From assembly GCF_029167105.1 (NCBI RefSeq), contig NZ_JARFML010000007.1, forward strand, positions 1 to 64,000: a stretch of 64,000 bases of DNA, read 5' to 3'. Position numbers and translations under genes: made by a program. Below, piece after piece: positions 54,634 through 63,814 of the stretch; positions within the stretch are counted from its first letter, which is position 1, and every line of letters begins with the position of its first letter. This DNA comes from Bradyrhizobium yuanmingense. Lineage in GTDB: Bacteria; Pseudomonadota; Alphaproteobacteria; Rhizobiales; Xanthobacteraceae. The notes below the pieces were generated by a model. The model was not told the origin of the DNA and made no database searches. It saw only the letters and a list, made by a program, of their open reading frames with translations.

Positions 54634-56199
54634 CTACTTCAACAACGCGGTGACGAACTTGACCAGCGGCGCCTTCTCGACCGAGTTGCGGTGGCCGACG
54701 ATGCCGACCTTGATCGCGCCCGCCGCATTGCCGATGAAGGCGACGTCCTCGATGTTGCCGCCGGCCGCCACCAGCGGCGCCGTGATTGTCAGGAAGGCAT
54801 CGCCCGCACCGACGGTGTCGACGACGGTCTTGGTGAAAGCAGGGACGCGCGCAACGCCGGTCTTCGACGAGAAGGGGTAGCAGCCGAAGGAGCCGTGCGT
54901 GATGATCATGTTGTCGCAATCGATCTTGCGATGCAGGCCGCCCTCGATCACCGATGCGATGTCGTTGAACTTGTCGGTGGCGGCCAGACGCGCTTCCGGT
55001 GCGTCGATGCAGATGTAGTCGGCCCGCGGGTACTTCGTGATCAGGTTGTAGCCGTGGTTGCCGCTGTTGCTCTGGGCGTTGACTGCCAGGAACTTGGAAT
55101 TCGCCATCAAGGCGTCGATCGTGCTGGATGCGATCATGCCGTGACCGAAATCGGTGACGATGACGACGTCGGCCCCGCGGACGCGCTCGGCGGTGACGCG
55201 GTCGATCTCCGTGCGCGCGGCCTCGTCGAGCGGCGTGTCGTCCATCGTGTAGACTTCGAACAGCTTGTGCAGATAGCCCATCTCGACGTACCGCAGCTTG
55301 CGGGTGGTCGGACGGCCCTGAATGCGGATCGGCGTGAGCTTTACGTTCGGGCGGACATGCGCCCGAATGAACTCTTCGGGGTAGTCGTTGCCACCCAGCG
55401 TCGTGACGATCTCGACCGACTTGCAGAAGCTCGCGACGTGATTGGCCGCGGCAATGACGCCGCCGGCAAACTGCTCGCCGTTCTTGAGCAGGGTCGCGAC
55501 GATGTTCTCCTTGGAGGCCTTCCCGAGCGCCGTGACGTATTGGTATTCGTCGATGATGGTGTCGCCGACCAGCACGACGTGCATGTCCTGGATCTTGTCG
55601 ATCAGCTTCAGCAGGCGTTCGGCGCCGCCGCCATCGCGCACCTTCTGGAGGTAGTCGCGCAGCGGGGGATCGTAGATGTCGAAGTAGCGGTTCAGCAGCG
55701 ACGACGAGCTGAACGTCACGTCCCGCGTGAAGACGATGCGCCCGCCGTGACGCTCGACCGCCTCGCGCTCCACCGCGATCTTGCCGGTCACGTCATCCTC
55801 GGGATTCTCGTAGTCCGAGCCCTTCACGTAGATGTCGGGGCGCACGGTATCGAGGACCGGCTCGGCGCTGGAGGTCTGATTGATGCCGACCCAGTCGACC
55901 GTGCCGAGCGCGGCCAGCATCTCGGCGCGCATGTTCTCCGGAAAGATCGGCCGTCCCGGGCCCTTGTTGACGTAACGGTCCGCGGTGATGGTCACCACGA
56001 CGACGTCGGCCTCGTTGCGGGCTGCCAGGATGTGCCGGACGTGACCGAGATGCACCAGATCGAACACGCCGTGGCAGAGCGCAACGGTCAGGCCCTCAGC
56101 CTGTGCGGCGCGCGCAATCTCGCCGAGCTCCTCAATCGTCTTGATCTTCTCGTGCGGTGCCGGATGGCCGGCCGGCCTGTCTGTCGCAGCATTACCCAT
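54634..56199 (-). CDS. Nucleotidyltransferase-PfkB kinase fusion, HldE-like with reversed domains (521 aa)
   Basis: N-terminal cytidylyltransferase-like domain (residues about 25-185): VALCHGVFDLVHLGHVRHIL with the HxGH site. C-terminal PfkB kinase (about 200-520): VVLVGDTIIDEYQYV, and DTVGAGDAFLTITAP with catalytic Asp. E. coli HldE has the opposite order (kinase first). It should phosphorylate a sugar and then form an ADP-/CDP-type nucleotide sugar. Confidence 0.9.
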   Translation of the reverse strand: MGNAATDRPAGHPAPHEKIKTIEELGEIARAAQAEGLTVALCHGVFDLVHLGHVRHILAARNEADVVVVTITADRYVNKGPGRPIFPENMRAEMLAALGTVDWVGINQTSSAEPVLDTVRPDIYVKGSDYENPEDDVTGKIAVEREAVERHGGRIVFTRDVTFSSSSLLNRYFDIYDPPLRDYLQKVRDGGGAERLLKLIDKIQDMHVVLVGDTIIDEYQYVTALGKASKENIVATLLKNGEQFAGGVIAAANHVASFCKSVEIVTTLGGNDYPEEFIRAHVRPNVKLTPIRIQGRPTTRKLRYVEMGYLHKLFEVYTMDDTPLDEAARTEIDRVTAERVRGADVVIVTDFGHGMIASSTIDALMANSKFLAVNAQSNSGNHGYNLITKYPRADYICIDAPEARLAATDKFNDIASVIEGGLHRKIDCDNMIITHGSFGCYPFSSKTGVARVPAFTKTVVDTVGAGDAFLTITAPLVAAGGNIEDVAFIGNAAGAIKVGIVGHRNSVEKAPLVKFVTALLK

Positions 56200-56286
56200 G
56201 TGAATGACCCAAGGCGCCGGTCGGTCTCAGTTGGCCGGCCCGGACATGATCGGCTGGCGGCAAAATTGGGGGGTGAACGAATCTGC

Positions 56287-57303
56287 TCAACGGCTTGCCT
56301 TCTGCGGGGTGACCTTGTCGTCACCGAGATATTTGAACCAGTCCTTGGTGGCGTCGGCGATCTTGTCCACCGTCCAGAGCGGAGCGTCCTTGTACTGGTC
56401 CATCGACTTCAACATCGTCGCGACGCCGTCCTCGAACTTCACCTTCGGCGCCCATTTCAGGACCCGCTTTATCTTGCTGATGTCGGCGTAGGTGCAGTCG
56501 GGCTCGCCCGGGCGCTTGGGAATGTGGACCTTGTCGCCGCCGAGGAGCTCGACCAGGCGGTTCACGCTGTAGGTGTTGTCCGAGCCGACATTGAATATCT
56601 CGTGCGAGACGTCGGAGCGCGCGGCGGTCACGAAGGCATCGGCGACGTCGCTGACGAAGGTGAAGTCGCGCGTCTGCTCGCCGTCGCCGACCACCGTGAA
56701 GGGCTTGCCCGCGAGCTTCTGTGCCATGAACACGCCGAACACGGCCCCGTAGGTGCCGGTGGTGCGATGGCGCGGTCCGAACACGTTGAACAGGCGCAGC
56801 GCCACGGCGGGCAGCTTGTAGACCTGGCACCAGTGCATGACGCATTGCTCACCGAGATTCTTGGTGAGCGCGTAGGGATACATCGGCCGGATCTCGGCAC
56901 TCTCCGGCGTGGGATAGACATCCGGAATGCCGTAGCAGGAGGAGGAAGCCGCATAGATGAAGCGGCTGGCGCCCGCGTGCCGTGCCGCTTCGAGAACGTT
57001 GACCGTGCCATCGACATTGGCGCGATGATAGGGGATCGGCGATTCGATCGAGGGTACGATGTCCGCCAGCGCGGCGAGATGGAAGACCCAATCCACCCCG
57101 TGGAAATACGGTTTGATCGCGTCGAGGTCGGTGACGTCAGCCCGCACGACCTTCAACTGGCTCGAACCGGCGCGTGCGGCGAGGTTTTCAGCGCGTCCGA
57201 TCACGAAATTATCGAGCGCAATGACCTCATGGCCGTCATCGAGCAGGCGATCGACGAGATGACTTCCAATGAACCCGGCGCCGCCAGTAACAATGCATTT
57301 CAT
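56287..57303 (-). CDS. NAD-dependent epimerase, UDP-glucose 4-epimerase-like (338 aa)
   Basis: CIVTGGAGFIGSHLVDRLLD, SSCYGIPDVYPTPESAEIRP and YPYALTKNLGE (Tyr-x3-Lys) define a GalE-type extended SDR. ATG 57303 is preferred; the frame opens further upstream. It is the most upstream gene of the minus-strand operon and may share a divergent promoter region with the SIS gene. Confidence 0.9.
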   Translation of the reverse strand: MKCIVTGGAGFIGSHLVDRLLDDGHEVIALDNFVIGRAENLAARAGSSQLKVVRADVTDLDAIKPYFHGVDWVFHLAALADIVPSIESPIPYHRANVDGTVNVLEAARHAGASRFIYAASSSCYGIPDVYPTPESAEIRPMYPYALTKNLGEQCVMHWCQVYKLPAVALRLFNVFGPRHRTTGTYGAVFGVFMAQKLAGKPFTVVGDGEQTRDFTFVSDVADAFVTAARSDVSHEIFNVGSDNTYSVNRLVELLGGDKVHIPKRPGEPDCTYADISKIKRVLKWAPKVKFEDGVATMLKSMDQYKDAPLWTVDKIADATKDWFKYLGDDKVTPQKASR

Positions 57304-57445
57304 GGGGAACATCCGTGACGCGAATGCCCAGCGAAATAGGCTCGCCAATGTTGAGTGAAACCCGAAAAGCCGACTATCAGCCGCCCGCAAACTTTGCAAG
57401 TATTATACCTTTGCAATCCTTGGTAATAGCCGGTATCACCCGGTA

Positions 57446-58057
57446 ATGTTGCAATCGAGCCGTCAGCCCATGCCTGCCGAATCCGTCGATCCCGACCACA
57501 AGGCGTTCCTCGACGATTACGTGGGGCGCCTGCATCGCGCGACGGCGGTCGACGACGGTATTTTTGCGAGGATCTCCGCGACGCGCGCATCCTGGTTGCG
57601 CACGCGCGAGCAGGGCGGTCGCGTCATCTTCATCGGCAACGGCGGGTCGGCCGGCATCGCTTCGCATCTGGCGATCGATCTGGCGAAGAATGCGTCGGTG
57701 CCCGCTCTCTGCTTCAGCGATGCGAGCATGATGTCGTGCCTTGCCAACGATTACGGGTTCGAGGACTGGATCGCGCACGCCGTGCGGCTGAACGCGCGCG
57801 CCGGCGATTGCCTCGTCGCGATCAGCTCGTCGGGGCGTTCGAAGAACATCCTCAACGCGGTCGCGCAGGCGCGCAAGATGAAGCTCGACGTGATCACGTT
57901 GTCAGGCATGAACGCGGACAATCCGCTGCGCAATCTCGGCGACGTCAATTTCTGGGTCGATAGCCGCAGCTACAACATCGTCGAGACCACGCACCAGTTC
58001 TGGATGATGGCCGCAATCGACCTCATCATCGGTCGCGCGGAATATCCGGCGTCCTGA
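57446..58057 (+). CDS. SIS-domain sugar isomerase, GmhA-like (203 aa)
   Basis: SIS fold: VIFIGNGGSAGIASHLAID (phosphosugar-binding GNGGS), LVAISSSGRSKNILNA (second phosphate loop) and NIVETTHQFWMMAAIDL. Close in pattern to GmhA, which makes heptose 7-phosphate from sedoheptulose 7-phosphate. Start ATG 57446 or 57470. First of a plus-strand trio. Confidence 0.88.
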   Translation: MLQSSRQPMPAESVDPDHKAFLDDYVGRLHRATAVDDGIFARISATRASWLRTREQGGRVIFIGNGGSAGIASHLAIDLAKNASVPALCFSDASMMSCLANDYGFEDWIAHAVRLNARAGDCLVAISSSGRSKNILNAVAQARKMKLDVITLSGMNADNPLRNLGDVNFWVDSRSYNIVETTHQFWMMAAIDLIIGRAEYPAS

Positions 58058-58069
58058 GGCGGGCATCCG

Positions 58070-59086
58070 ATGCAGTCGCGATTCAAGCATGCGGCCCTGT
58101 TTTCGGTGAAGCTGCTGCTGTCGATCGCCGTGCTGGTCTACATCGCGCGTGGTCTCGACCTGCGCCAGCTGCGCGACCATCTCGTCTCGGTCGATCCGGT
58201 CCTGTTCGTCGTCGCGCTTGCGCTGATCTTCTTTCAGACCTTCCTGCTCAACGGCCGGTGGGAGCTGATCATGCGCGCGCTCGGCGTCTCGCTGGATTGG
58301 CTCGCCGGCTGGCGGATACTGATGACCAGCCTCTGGTTCAATCAGGTTTTGCCGTCATCGGTCGGCGGTGACGCGGTGCGGATCTGGCTGCTGCGCCAAC
58401 GCGGCGTGCAGTGGCCGGAGGCGGTCAAGGGCGTTGCAGCCGACCGCTTCACGGCATTAATCGGACTGGTCGTGCTGATGGTGGCCGGATTGCCGTTTCT
58501 GCTGTCACGTGTGTCGAATCATGCCGCGATACTGGCCATCGGCGGACTGACGGTGGCGGGCGTCGCAGGCACGGTGGTCCTGTTGACGCTCGACCGTCTG
58601 CCGAAGCGTTTCATCGCGCTTCCCGCGATTGCAAGCTTCGTGCGGTTCGGATCGTTGGTCAGGTTCTTGCTCCTGCAGTCCAATCATCGTGCGCTGCTGT
58701 TCGGATCGGCGCTCCTCATCCATCTCGTCACCGCCGCGGCCTGCTACACCTTGGCGCGCGGTGTTGGAGCGCAGCTCTCTGTCCTCGACGCCGGCATCCT
58801 GATTCCGCCGGTGGTGCTGTTGACGGCGGTTCCCATCTCGATCAGCGGCTGGGGCGTTCGCGAGGGAGCGATGGTCGCCTGCCTGGGTCTGGCGGGTGTG
58901 TCGTCCGAGGAGGCGCTGTCGGTATCGCTCCTGCTGGGCGCTATCAGCGTGATCATCGGGCTCGTCGGTGGCGTAATCTGGCTGTCAAGTCCGGAGCGCG
59001 GCTCGTATTCGGCCGACAAGGCAGCCAAGGCGGCAGAGGGCGCGCCCAGCTACGGGCTGGGCAACGAGGCCTCGAGCCACCCATGA
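58070..59086 (+). CDS. Flippase-like/LPG-synthase-TM protein (338 aa), paralog of 44469
   Basis: Eight or so hydrophobic segments; LWFNQVLPSSVGGDAVRIWL is the intact family motif and VPISISGWGVREGAMVA near residue 255 is shared with the paralog. The two proteins look about half identical by eye. Membrane protein of lipid-linked saccharide handling. 12 bp downstream of the isomerase gene. Confidence 0.82.
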   Translation: MQSRFKHAALFSVKLLLSIAVLVYIARGLDLRQLRDHLVSVDPVLFVVALALIFFQTFLLNGRWELIMRALGVSLDWLAGWRILMTSLWFNQVLPSSVGGDAVRIWLLRQRGVQWPEAVKGVAADRFTALIGLVVLMVAGLPFLLSRVSNHAAILAIGGLTVAGVAGTVVLLTLDRLPKRFIALPAIASFVRFGSLVRFLLLQSNHRALLFGSALLIHLVTAAACYTLARGVGAQLSVLDAGILIPPVVLLTAVPISISGWGVREGAMVACLGLAGVSSEEALSVSLLLGAISVIIGLVGGVIWLSSPERGSYSADKAAKAAEGAPSYGLGNEASSHP

Positions 59087-59168
59087 CCCGCTTGAGCCCG
59101 TTGTCGATCTGGTCTTCACAGGGTGGGATTATCTCACTCGCGCGCGTATCTCATTCTTCGGTTGCACG

Positions 59169-60437
59169 ATGAAAAACCTGTTCTACGTCCGCAATACTTG
59201 CCGCCTCTGTCATTCCGACAAGCAAGAGCTGGTCGTCCCGATGGCAGGCATGCCGATCGGCACGCCGAACTTCCAGGTGCCGGACGCCAGCGTCGACGAT
59301 CCCGTTTTCCGCGCTGCGGTGCCGATGGCGCTGCATCTGTGCCGGGACTGCGGCCACCTCCAGATTCTCCATGTCGGCAATCCGGAGATCCAGTACCGAA
59401 ACTACGTCTATACCACCTCGCTCTCGCTCGGCCTGCGCGAGCATTTCGCTACCTATGCCGACGACGTCGTCAGCCGTTTCGGCGTTGCGCCGGGTTCGCT
59501 GGTGGTCGAGCTCGGCAGCAATGACGGATCGCTGCTCGGCTTCTTCAAGGAGCGGGGGATGCGGGTGCTGGGTGTTGATCCCGCCGTCGACATCGCGCGG
59601 CGCGCCACGGAGGCGGGCATCGAGACCATCGGCGATTTCTTCACCGATGCCGTTGGTCGCCGCATCCTGCAGAGCCATGGCGCGGCGAGCGTCGTGATCG
59701 CCAACAACATGATCGCCAATGTCGACAATCTGGATCCGCTGGTGATCGGGGTTCGCGACGTGCTCGCGCCGGACGGATTGTTCGTCTTCGAAACGCAATA
59801 CGGCGTCGACGTCACCGAGAAGAACCTGCTCGATACCGTCTATCACGAGCATCTGTCGTATTTTAACATCAAGCCGCTGATCCGTTTCTTCGCCCGGCTG
59901 GGCATGGAGCTGATCGACGTCCAGCACATCTGGACCAAGGGCGGCTCGATCCGCGTGACCGTGCAGCGCGCCGGCGGCGCCAAGAAACCGTCGGCCGAGG
60001 TCGCGCGCTTCGTTGCCGAGGAAGACCGGCTCGGCGTCGATCAGCCGGCCTATTATGTGCCGTACGTGAAGAGGATCGCCGCCATCCGTGACGAATTGGT
60101 CGCGATGGCCGATGCCGCCCATGCGCGCGGTCAGCTGGTCGCCGGCTATGGCGTCTCGGTGGGCACCACGACGCTGCTGCCGCAGTTCGGCCTTGAGAAC
60201 AAGATCGACTTCCTGGTGGACGACGATCCCAACAAGGGGAAGGTGATGGCCGGTCCCGGCTATGACATCCCGATCCTGCCGCCTGCCGCCCTTTACGAGC
60301 GCAAGCCCGCTTTCGTCGTCGTCTTCGCCTGGCGCTATGTCGACCCGATCCGGGCCAAGCACGCCCGCTATTTCGCCGAAGGTGGGAAGTTCGTGGTGCC
60401 GCTGCCGGGGATTTCCATGGTCGACCGGGCCGACTGA
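59169..60437 (+). CDS. C-methyltransferase with N-terminal zinc finger (422 aa)
   Basis: CRLCHS near residue 11 and CRDCGHLQ near residue 58 form a zinc site. SAM motif I LVVELGSNDGSLLGFF, GVDPAVDI, and the late domain with AGYGVSVGTTTLL. Same layout as the 40733 gene and TylCIII/NovU-like enzymes that methylate a carbon of NDP-keto sugars. Last gene of the locus before secE. Confidence 0.88.
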   Translation: MKNLFYVRNTCRLCHSDKQELVVPMAGMPIGTPNFQVPDASVDDPVFRAAVPMALHLCRDCGHLQILHVGNPEIQYRNYVYTTSLSLGLREHFATYADDVVSRFGVAPGSLVVELGSNDGSLLGFFKERGMRVLGVDPAVDIARRATEAGIETIGDFFTDAVGRRILQSHGAASVVIANNMIANVDNLDPLVIGVRDVLAPDGLFVFETQYGVDVTEKNLLDTVYHEHLSYFNIKPLIRFFARLGMELIDVQHIWTKGGSIRVTVQRAGGAKKPSAEVARFVAEEDRLGVDQPAYYVPYVKRIAAIRDELVAMADAAHARGQLVAGYGVSVGTTTLLPQFGLENKIDFLVDDDPNKGKVMAGPGYDIPILPPAALYERKPAFVVVFAWRYVDPIRAKHARYFAEGGKFVVPLPGISMVDRAD

Positions 60438-60568
60438 CGGCTGCCGGCTCCCGATAGCCTTGCCGGGGATGGGATGGCGCGTTCCGGGCGATCGACAAGT
60501 CCTTGATCCACATGGCCTCTGCACGACCGTCGGGGAAGGGCGGTCTGCCCGGGCGAACTCTCTCTACC

Positions 60569-60597
60569 TTGACCTTTGGCCGCATCCGCAGTAGATA
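60569..60597 (+). promoter_or_regulatory. Promoter of secE-nusG
   Basis: TTGACC at 60569-60574 and TAGATA at 60592-60597 with a 17-bp spacer, about 175 bp before secE. The 333-bp gap 60438-60770 holds this promoter and a leader; I see no gene or tRNA end in it. Confidence 0.75.
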
Positions 60598-60770
60598 CCC
60601 GGCACTCGCAGCCGGCCCGTTAGACGCGGATCTCCGGCGCGGCCTTGAAATCCCCGAACAATCGAGCCCGGTTTCCGGCTCATCCTTCGAGACAGAGGGC
60701 TGGGCCAACGGCGGCTGTTCGGATCCCTGAAATTCATTTGCGTCTGTCGACGGACGCTGGACCTCAAGCG

Positions 60771-60962
60771 ATGGCAGTCAGCCCGTTCAAGTTCTTGCAG
60801 GAAGTGCGCTCGGAGACTGCCAAGGTCACCTGGCCGACCCGCCGTGAGACCACGATCACCACCATCATGGTGTTCGTCATGGTCGCGGTGGCCTCGATCT
60901 TCTTCTTCGCCGCCGATCAGATCATCCGCTACCTCATCACCTTCCTCCTGGGCATTCACTGA
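60771..60962 (+). CDS. secE: Preprotein translocase subunit SecE (63 aa)
   Basis: KFLQEVRSETAKVTWPTRRE is the conserved cytosolic amphipathic helix and the single membrane helix is IMVFVMVAVASIFFFAADQII. The 63-aa one-helix form is normal for alphaproteobacteria. It clamps SecY in the Sec translocon. Stop overlaps nusG start (TGATG). Confidence 0.96.
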   Translation: MAVSPFKFLQEVRSETAKVTWPTRRETTITTIMVFVMVAVASIFFFAADQIIRYLITFLLGIH

Positions 60963-61516
60963 TGGCAACAGCAACCGCTCAAGTGTCCGACAAGCGCTGG
61001 TACATCGTCCACGCCTATTCGAACTTCGAGAAGAAGGTCGCCGAATCGATCCGCGAGCAGGCCAAGCAGCGCGGGCTCGAGGAGCTGTTCGAGCTGGTGC
61101 TGGTTCCAACCGAGAAGGTCACGGAAGTGCGCCGTGGCCGCAAGATCGACGCCGAGCGCAAGTTCTTCCCCGGCTACGTGCTGGTGAAGATGAAGCTGAC
61201 CGACGAGGCGTTCCATCTGATCAAGAACACGCCGAAGGTCACGGGCTTCCTCGGCGCCGAGAACAAGCCAATGCCGATCTCGGAAGCCGAGGCCATGCGC
61301 ATCCTGCACCAGGTGCAGGAGGGCGTGGAACGGCCGAAGGCGTCGGTGTCGTTCGAGATCGGCGAGAACGTGCGCGTGGCCGATGGCCCGTTCGCCTCGT
61401 TCTCGGGTGTGGTCGAGGAAATCGACGAGGCGCGCTCGCGCGTGAAGGTCGCGGTGTCGATCTTCGGCCGCGCGACGCCGGTCGAGCTGGAATTCGGTCA
61501 GGTCGAGAAGGTCTGA
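60962..61516 (+). CDS. nusG: Transcription termination/antitermination protein NusG (184 aa)
   Basis: RWYIVHAYSNFEKKVAESI opens the NGN domain, PGYVLVKMKLT follows, and the C-terminal KOW domain contains VRVADGPFASFSGVVEEID. It links RNA polymerase with Rho and S10. Overlaps secE by one base. Confidence 0.97.
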   Translation: MATATAQVSDKRWYIVHAYSNFEKKVAESIREQAKQRGLEELFELVLVPTEKVTEVRRGRKIDAERKFFPGYVLVKMKLTDEAFHLIKNTPKVTGFLGAENKPMPISEAEAMRILHQVQEGVERPKASVSFEIGENVRVADGPFASFSGVVEEIDEARSRVKVAVSIFGRATPVELEFGQVEKV

Positions 61517-61645
61517 TCGGGTAACGCGGGAGGCTTCGGTCTCGCGCAACAAGAGGCCGTGGGAGGGAGGGGCGGTTGCCAGCCGCATCTGACCCAGACC
61601 ACGAACCTGAAACCGCCGGTCCTGCCGGCACAACAGGAGTGATAC

Positions 61646-62074
61646 ATGGCAAAGAAAGTGACCGGATACCTGAAGCTTCAGGTCCCGGCCGGTGCGGCGA
61701 ATCCCTCGCCCCCGATCGGTCCCGCGCTTGGTCAGCGCGGTCTCAACATCATGGAGTTCTGCAAGGCGTTCAACGCCCAGACCCAGAAGGAAGAGAAGAA
61801 CACCCCGATCCCGGTGATCATCACCATCTATGCGGACCGTTCCTTCACCTTCGAGATGAAGACGCCGCCGATGTCCTACTTCCTCAAGCAGGCTGCAAAG
61901 ATTCAGTCTGGCTCGAAGGCGCCGGGCCGTGACAAGGCCGGCAAGGTGACCAAGGCGCAGGTGCGCGAGATCGCCGAGAAGAAGATGAAGGACTTGAATT
62001 GCGACACCATCGAATCGGCCATGAAGATGGTCGAGGGCTCGGCCCGTTCGATGGGTCTGGAAGTTGCGGGGTAA
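61646..62074 (+). CDS. rplK: 50S ribosomal protein L11 (142 aa)
   Basis: [20 protein letters not shown] and [19 protein letters not shown] are conserved L11 sequence. Binds the 23S GTPase centre. AGGAG at 61635-61639 precedes the start. The 129 bp after nusG may contain the L11-L1 leader target. Confidence 0.97.
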   Translation: MAKKVTGYLKLQVPAGAANPSPPIGPALGQRGLNIMEFCKAFNAQTQKEEKNTPIPVIITIYADRSFTFEMKTPPMSYFLKQAAKIQSGSKAPGRDKAGKVTKAQVREIAEKKMKDLNCDTIESAMKMVEGSARSMGLEVAG

Positions 62075-62080
62075 GCGGCC

Positions 62081-62773
62081 ATGGCAATCGGAAAGCGTTT
62101 GAACAAAGCCCGCGAAGGCATTGACCGCGAAAAGCTTTACCCGCTCGCGGACGCCATCAAGATGGTCAAGGAACGCGCGAAAGCGAAGTTCGACGAGACC
62201 ATCGAGGTCGCGATCAATCTCGGCGTCGATCCGCGTCACGCCGACCAGATGGTCCGCGGTGTCGTGACCCTGCCGAACGGCACCGGCCGTACGCTCCGCG
62301 TCGGCGTGTTCGCCCGCGGCGCCAAGGCCGATGAAGCCAAGGCCGCCGGTGCCGACGTCGTCGGCGCCGAGGACCTGGTCGAGAAGGTGCAGAACGGCAC
62401 GATCGATTTCGACCGCTGTATCGCCACCCCCGACATGATGCCGCTGGTCGGCCGCCTCGGTAAGGTGCTCGGCCCGCGCGGCCTGATGCCGAACCCGAAG
62501 ATCGGTACCGTGACCATGGACGTCACCGGTGCGGTGAAGGGTGCCAAGGGCGGTTCGGTCGAGTTCCGGGTCGAGAAGGCCGGCATCCTGCAGGCCGGCG
62601 TTGGCAAGGCCTCGTTCTCCGAGGAGAAGCTGGTCGAGAACATCAAGGCTCTGGCTGACGCGGTCTCCAAGGCGAAGCCGGCCGGTTCCAAGGGCACCTA
62701 CATCCAGCGCGTTGCGGTGTCCTCGACGATGGGCCCCGGCGTGAAGGTCGAGCCGGGCACCATTCTCGGCTGA
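62081..62773 (+). CDS. rplA: 50S ribosomal protein L1 (230 aa)
   Basis: [35 protein letters not shown]-type motifs, and [20 protein letters not shown] are the L1 signature. Binds the 23S L1 stalk and represses its own operon. 6 bp downstream of rplK. Confidence 0.97.
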   Translation: MAIGKRLNKAREGIDREKLYPLADAIKMVKERAKAKFDETIEVAINLGVDPRHADQMVRGVVTLPNGTGRTLRVGVFARGAKADEAKAAGADVVGAEDLVEKVQNGTIDFDRCIATPDMMPLVGRLGKVLGPRGLMPNPKIGTVTMDVTGAVKGAKGGSVEFRVEKAGILQAGVGKASFSEEKLVENIKALADAVSKAKPAGSKGTYIQRVAVSSTMGPGVKVEPGTILG

Positions 62774-62793
62774 GGTTTGGAAATTGCATGAGG

Positions 62794-62836
62794 CGAGGGG
62801 CGGGATCGGGCGACCGATTCCGCCCCTCGTCGTTTG
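62794..62836 (+). terminator. Terminator hairpin after rplA
   Basis: CGAGGGGCGGGATCGG, GCGA, CCGATTCCGCCCCTCG is a 16-bp stem (one G-T pair) followed by TCGTTTG. It closes secE-nusG-rplKA from the dehydrogenase gene. Confidence 0.75.
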
Positions 62837-62860
62837 TGGCGGCGCTCTTCGGAAACAACA

Positions 62861-63814
62861 ATGGCTGACAAGGTCCTGATCTACTCGCGCTTTCCCAAGT
62901 CGATGATGGCGCGCTTCGCCGAGCGGTTCGAGCTGCTCGATACCGGCGGCAAGCCCGCGCGGGAGGTGTTTCCGGCGGAGGAGCTGGGCGGCATCCGCGC
63001 ACTGCTGACTGCTGGCGGCTCGCCACTCGGTGCGGAGGCGATGGACCTGTTTCCGAAGCTCGGCGCCATCGTCTGCTATGGGACTGGCTATGATGGCGTC
63101 GACATAAAAGCGGCAGCCAGCCGCAATATCGCGGTCGGCCACAGTCCGGGGGCGAATGCGGCCTCGGTCGCCGACATCGCGATGACCCTGATGCTGGCGA
63201 CGACGCGGCGGATCCTCGTCGCGGACCAGTATGTCCGCAGCGGCGATTGGGCGGCGTCAAAACAGTCGCCGATGATGCGGCCGCAGGCCGGCATGCCCGG
63301 CCGCCGCATCGGCATCTACGGCATGGGTGAGATCGGCCGCAAGATCGCGGCGCGCTGCGCCGCCTTCGAGAGCGAGGTCGGCTATTTCAGCCGCACCAAA
63401 TACGATCTGCCCTATCAGTACTTTCCGACCCTGGAGGCGCTCGCCGATTGGTGCAGCGTCCTGATGATCGCGGTGCGGGCAGGGGCCGAGACCCAACATG
63501 TCGTCAACGCCGATATCCTCAGGCGCCTCGGCGCGGACGGCTATGTCGTCAACATCTCCCGCGGCTCCGTCATCGACGAGAAGGCGCTGGTCGCGGCGCT
63601 CACCGACAAGACCATCGCGGGGGCGGGCCTCGACGTCTTCGAGAAGGAACCGCACGCGCCTGACGCCCTGACCGAACTCCCCAACGTGGTGTTCGCCCCG
63701 CATATCGGCGGCCACACCCTGGATTCGCACGTCGCCATGCAGAACTGCGTGCTGGCCAACCTGACGGCGTTCTTCGCGGGCAAACCGCTGCCGTATCGGG
63801 TCAAATCGGCCTGA
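62861..63814 (+). CDS. D-2-hydroxyacid dehydrogenase (317 aa)
   Basis: NAD-binding GIYGMGEIGRKIAARC, NISRGSVIDEKALVAAL (substrate Arg), DVFEKEPHAPDAL (Glu) and APHIGGHTLDS (His) give the catalytic R-E-H triad. It reduces or oxidises small 2-hydroxyacids such as glyoxylate/hydroxypyruvate. ATG 62861. It splits rplKA from the presumed rplJL that follow. Confidence 0.9.
   Translation: MADKVLIYSRFPKSMMARFAERFELLDTGGKPAREVFPAEELGGIRALLTAGGSPLGAEAMDLFPKLGAIVCYGTGYDGVDIKAAASRNIAVGHSPGANAASVADIAMTLMLATTRRILVADQYVRSGDWAASKQSPMMRPQAGMPGRRIGIYGMGEIGRKIAARCAAFESEVGYFSRTKYDLPYQYFPTLEALADWCSVLMIAVRAGAETQHVVNADILRRLGADGYVVNISRGSVIDEKALVAALTDKTIAGAGLDVFEKEPHAPDALTELPNVVFAPHIGGHTLDSHVAMQNCVLANLTAFFAGKPLPYRVKSA

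Noticed and set aside
53728-57318. A plus-strand frame open for almost 1200 codons
   Set aside because: It lies exactly opposite well-supported epimerase and HldE-like genes. High GC removes stops from the antisense frame, the product is a low-complexity Arg/Asp/Val mixture, and no motifs were seen.
34572-60770. An integrated genomic island with attL/attR at tRNA-Trp
   Set aside because: No integrase and no copy of the tRNA-Trp 3' end was seen before secE, so I call it only a hot-spot locus.
60956-63142. A minus-strand frame open for 728 codons across nusG-rplK-rplA
   Set aside because: Antisense shadow of conserved ribosomal genes, with no motif and GC-driven openness.
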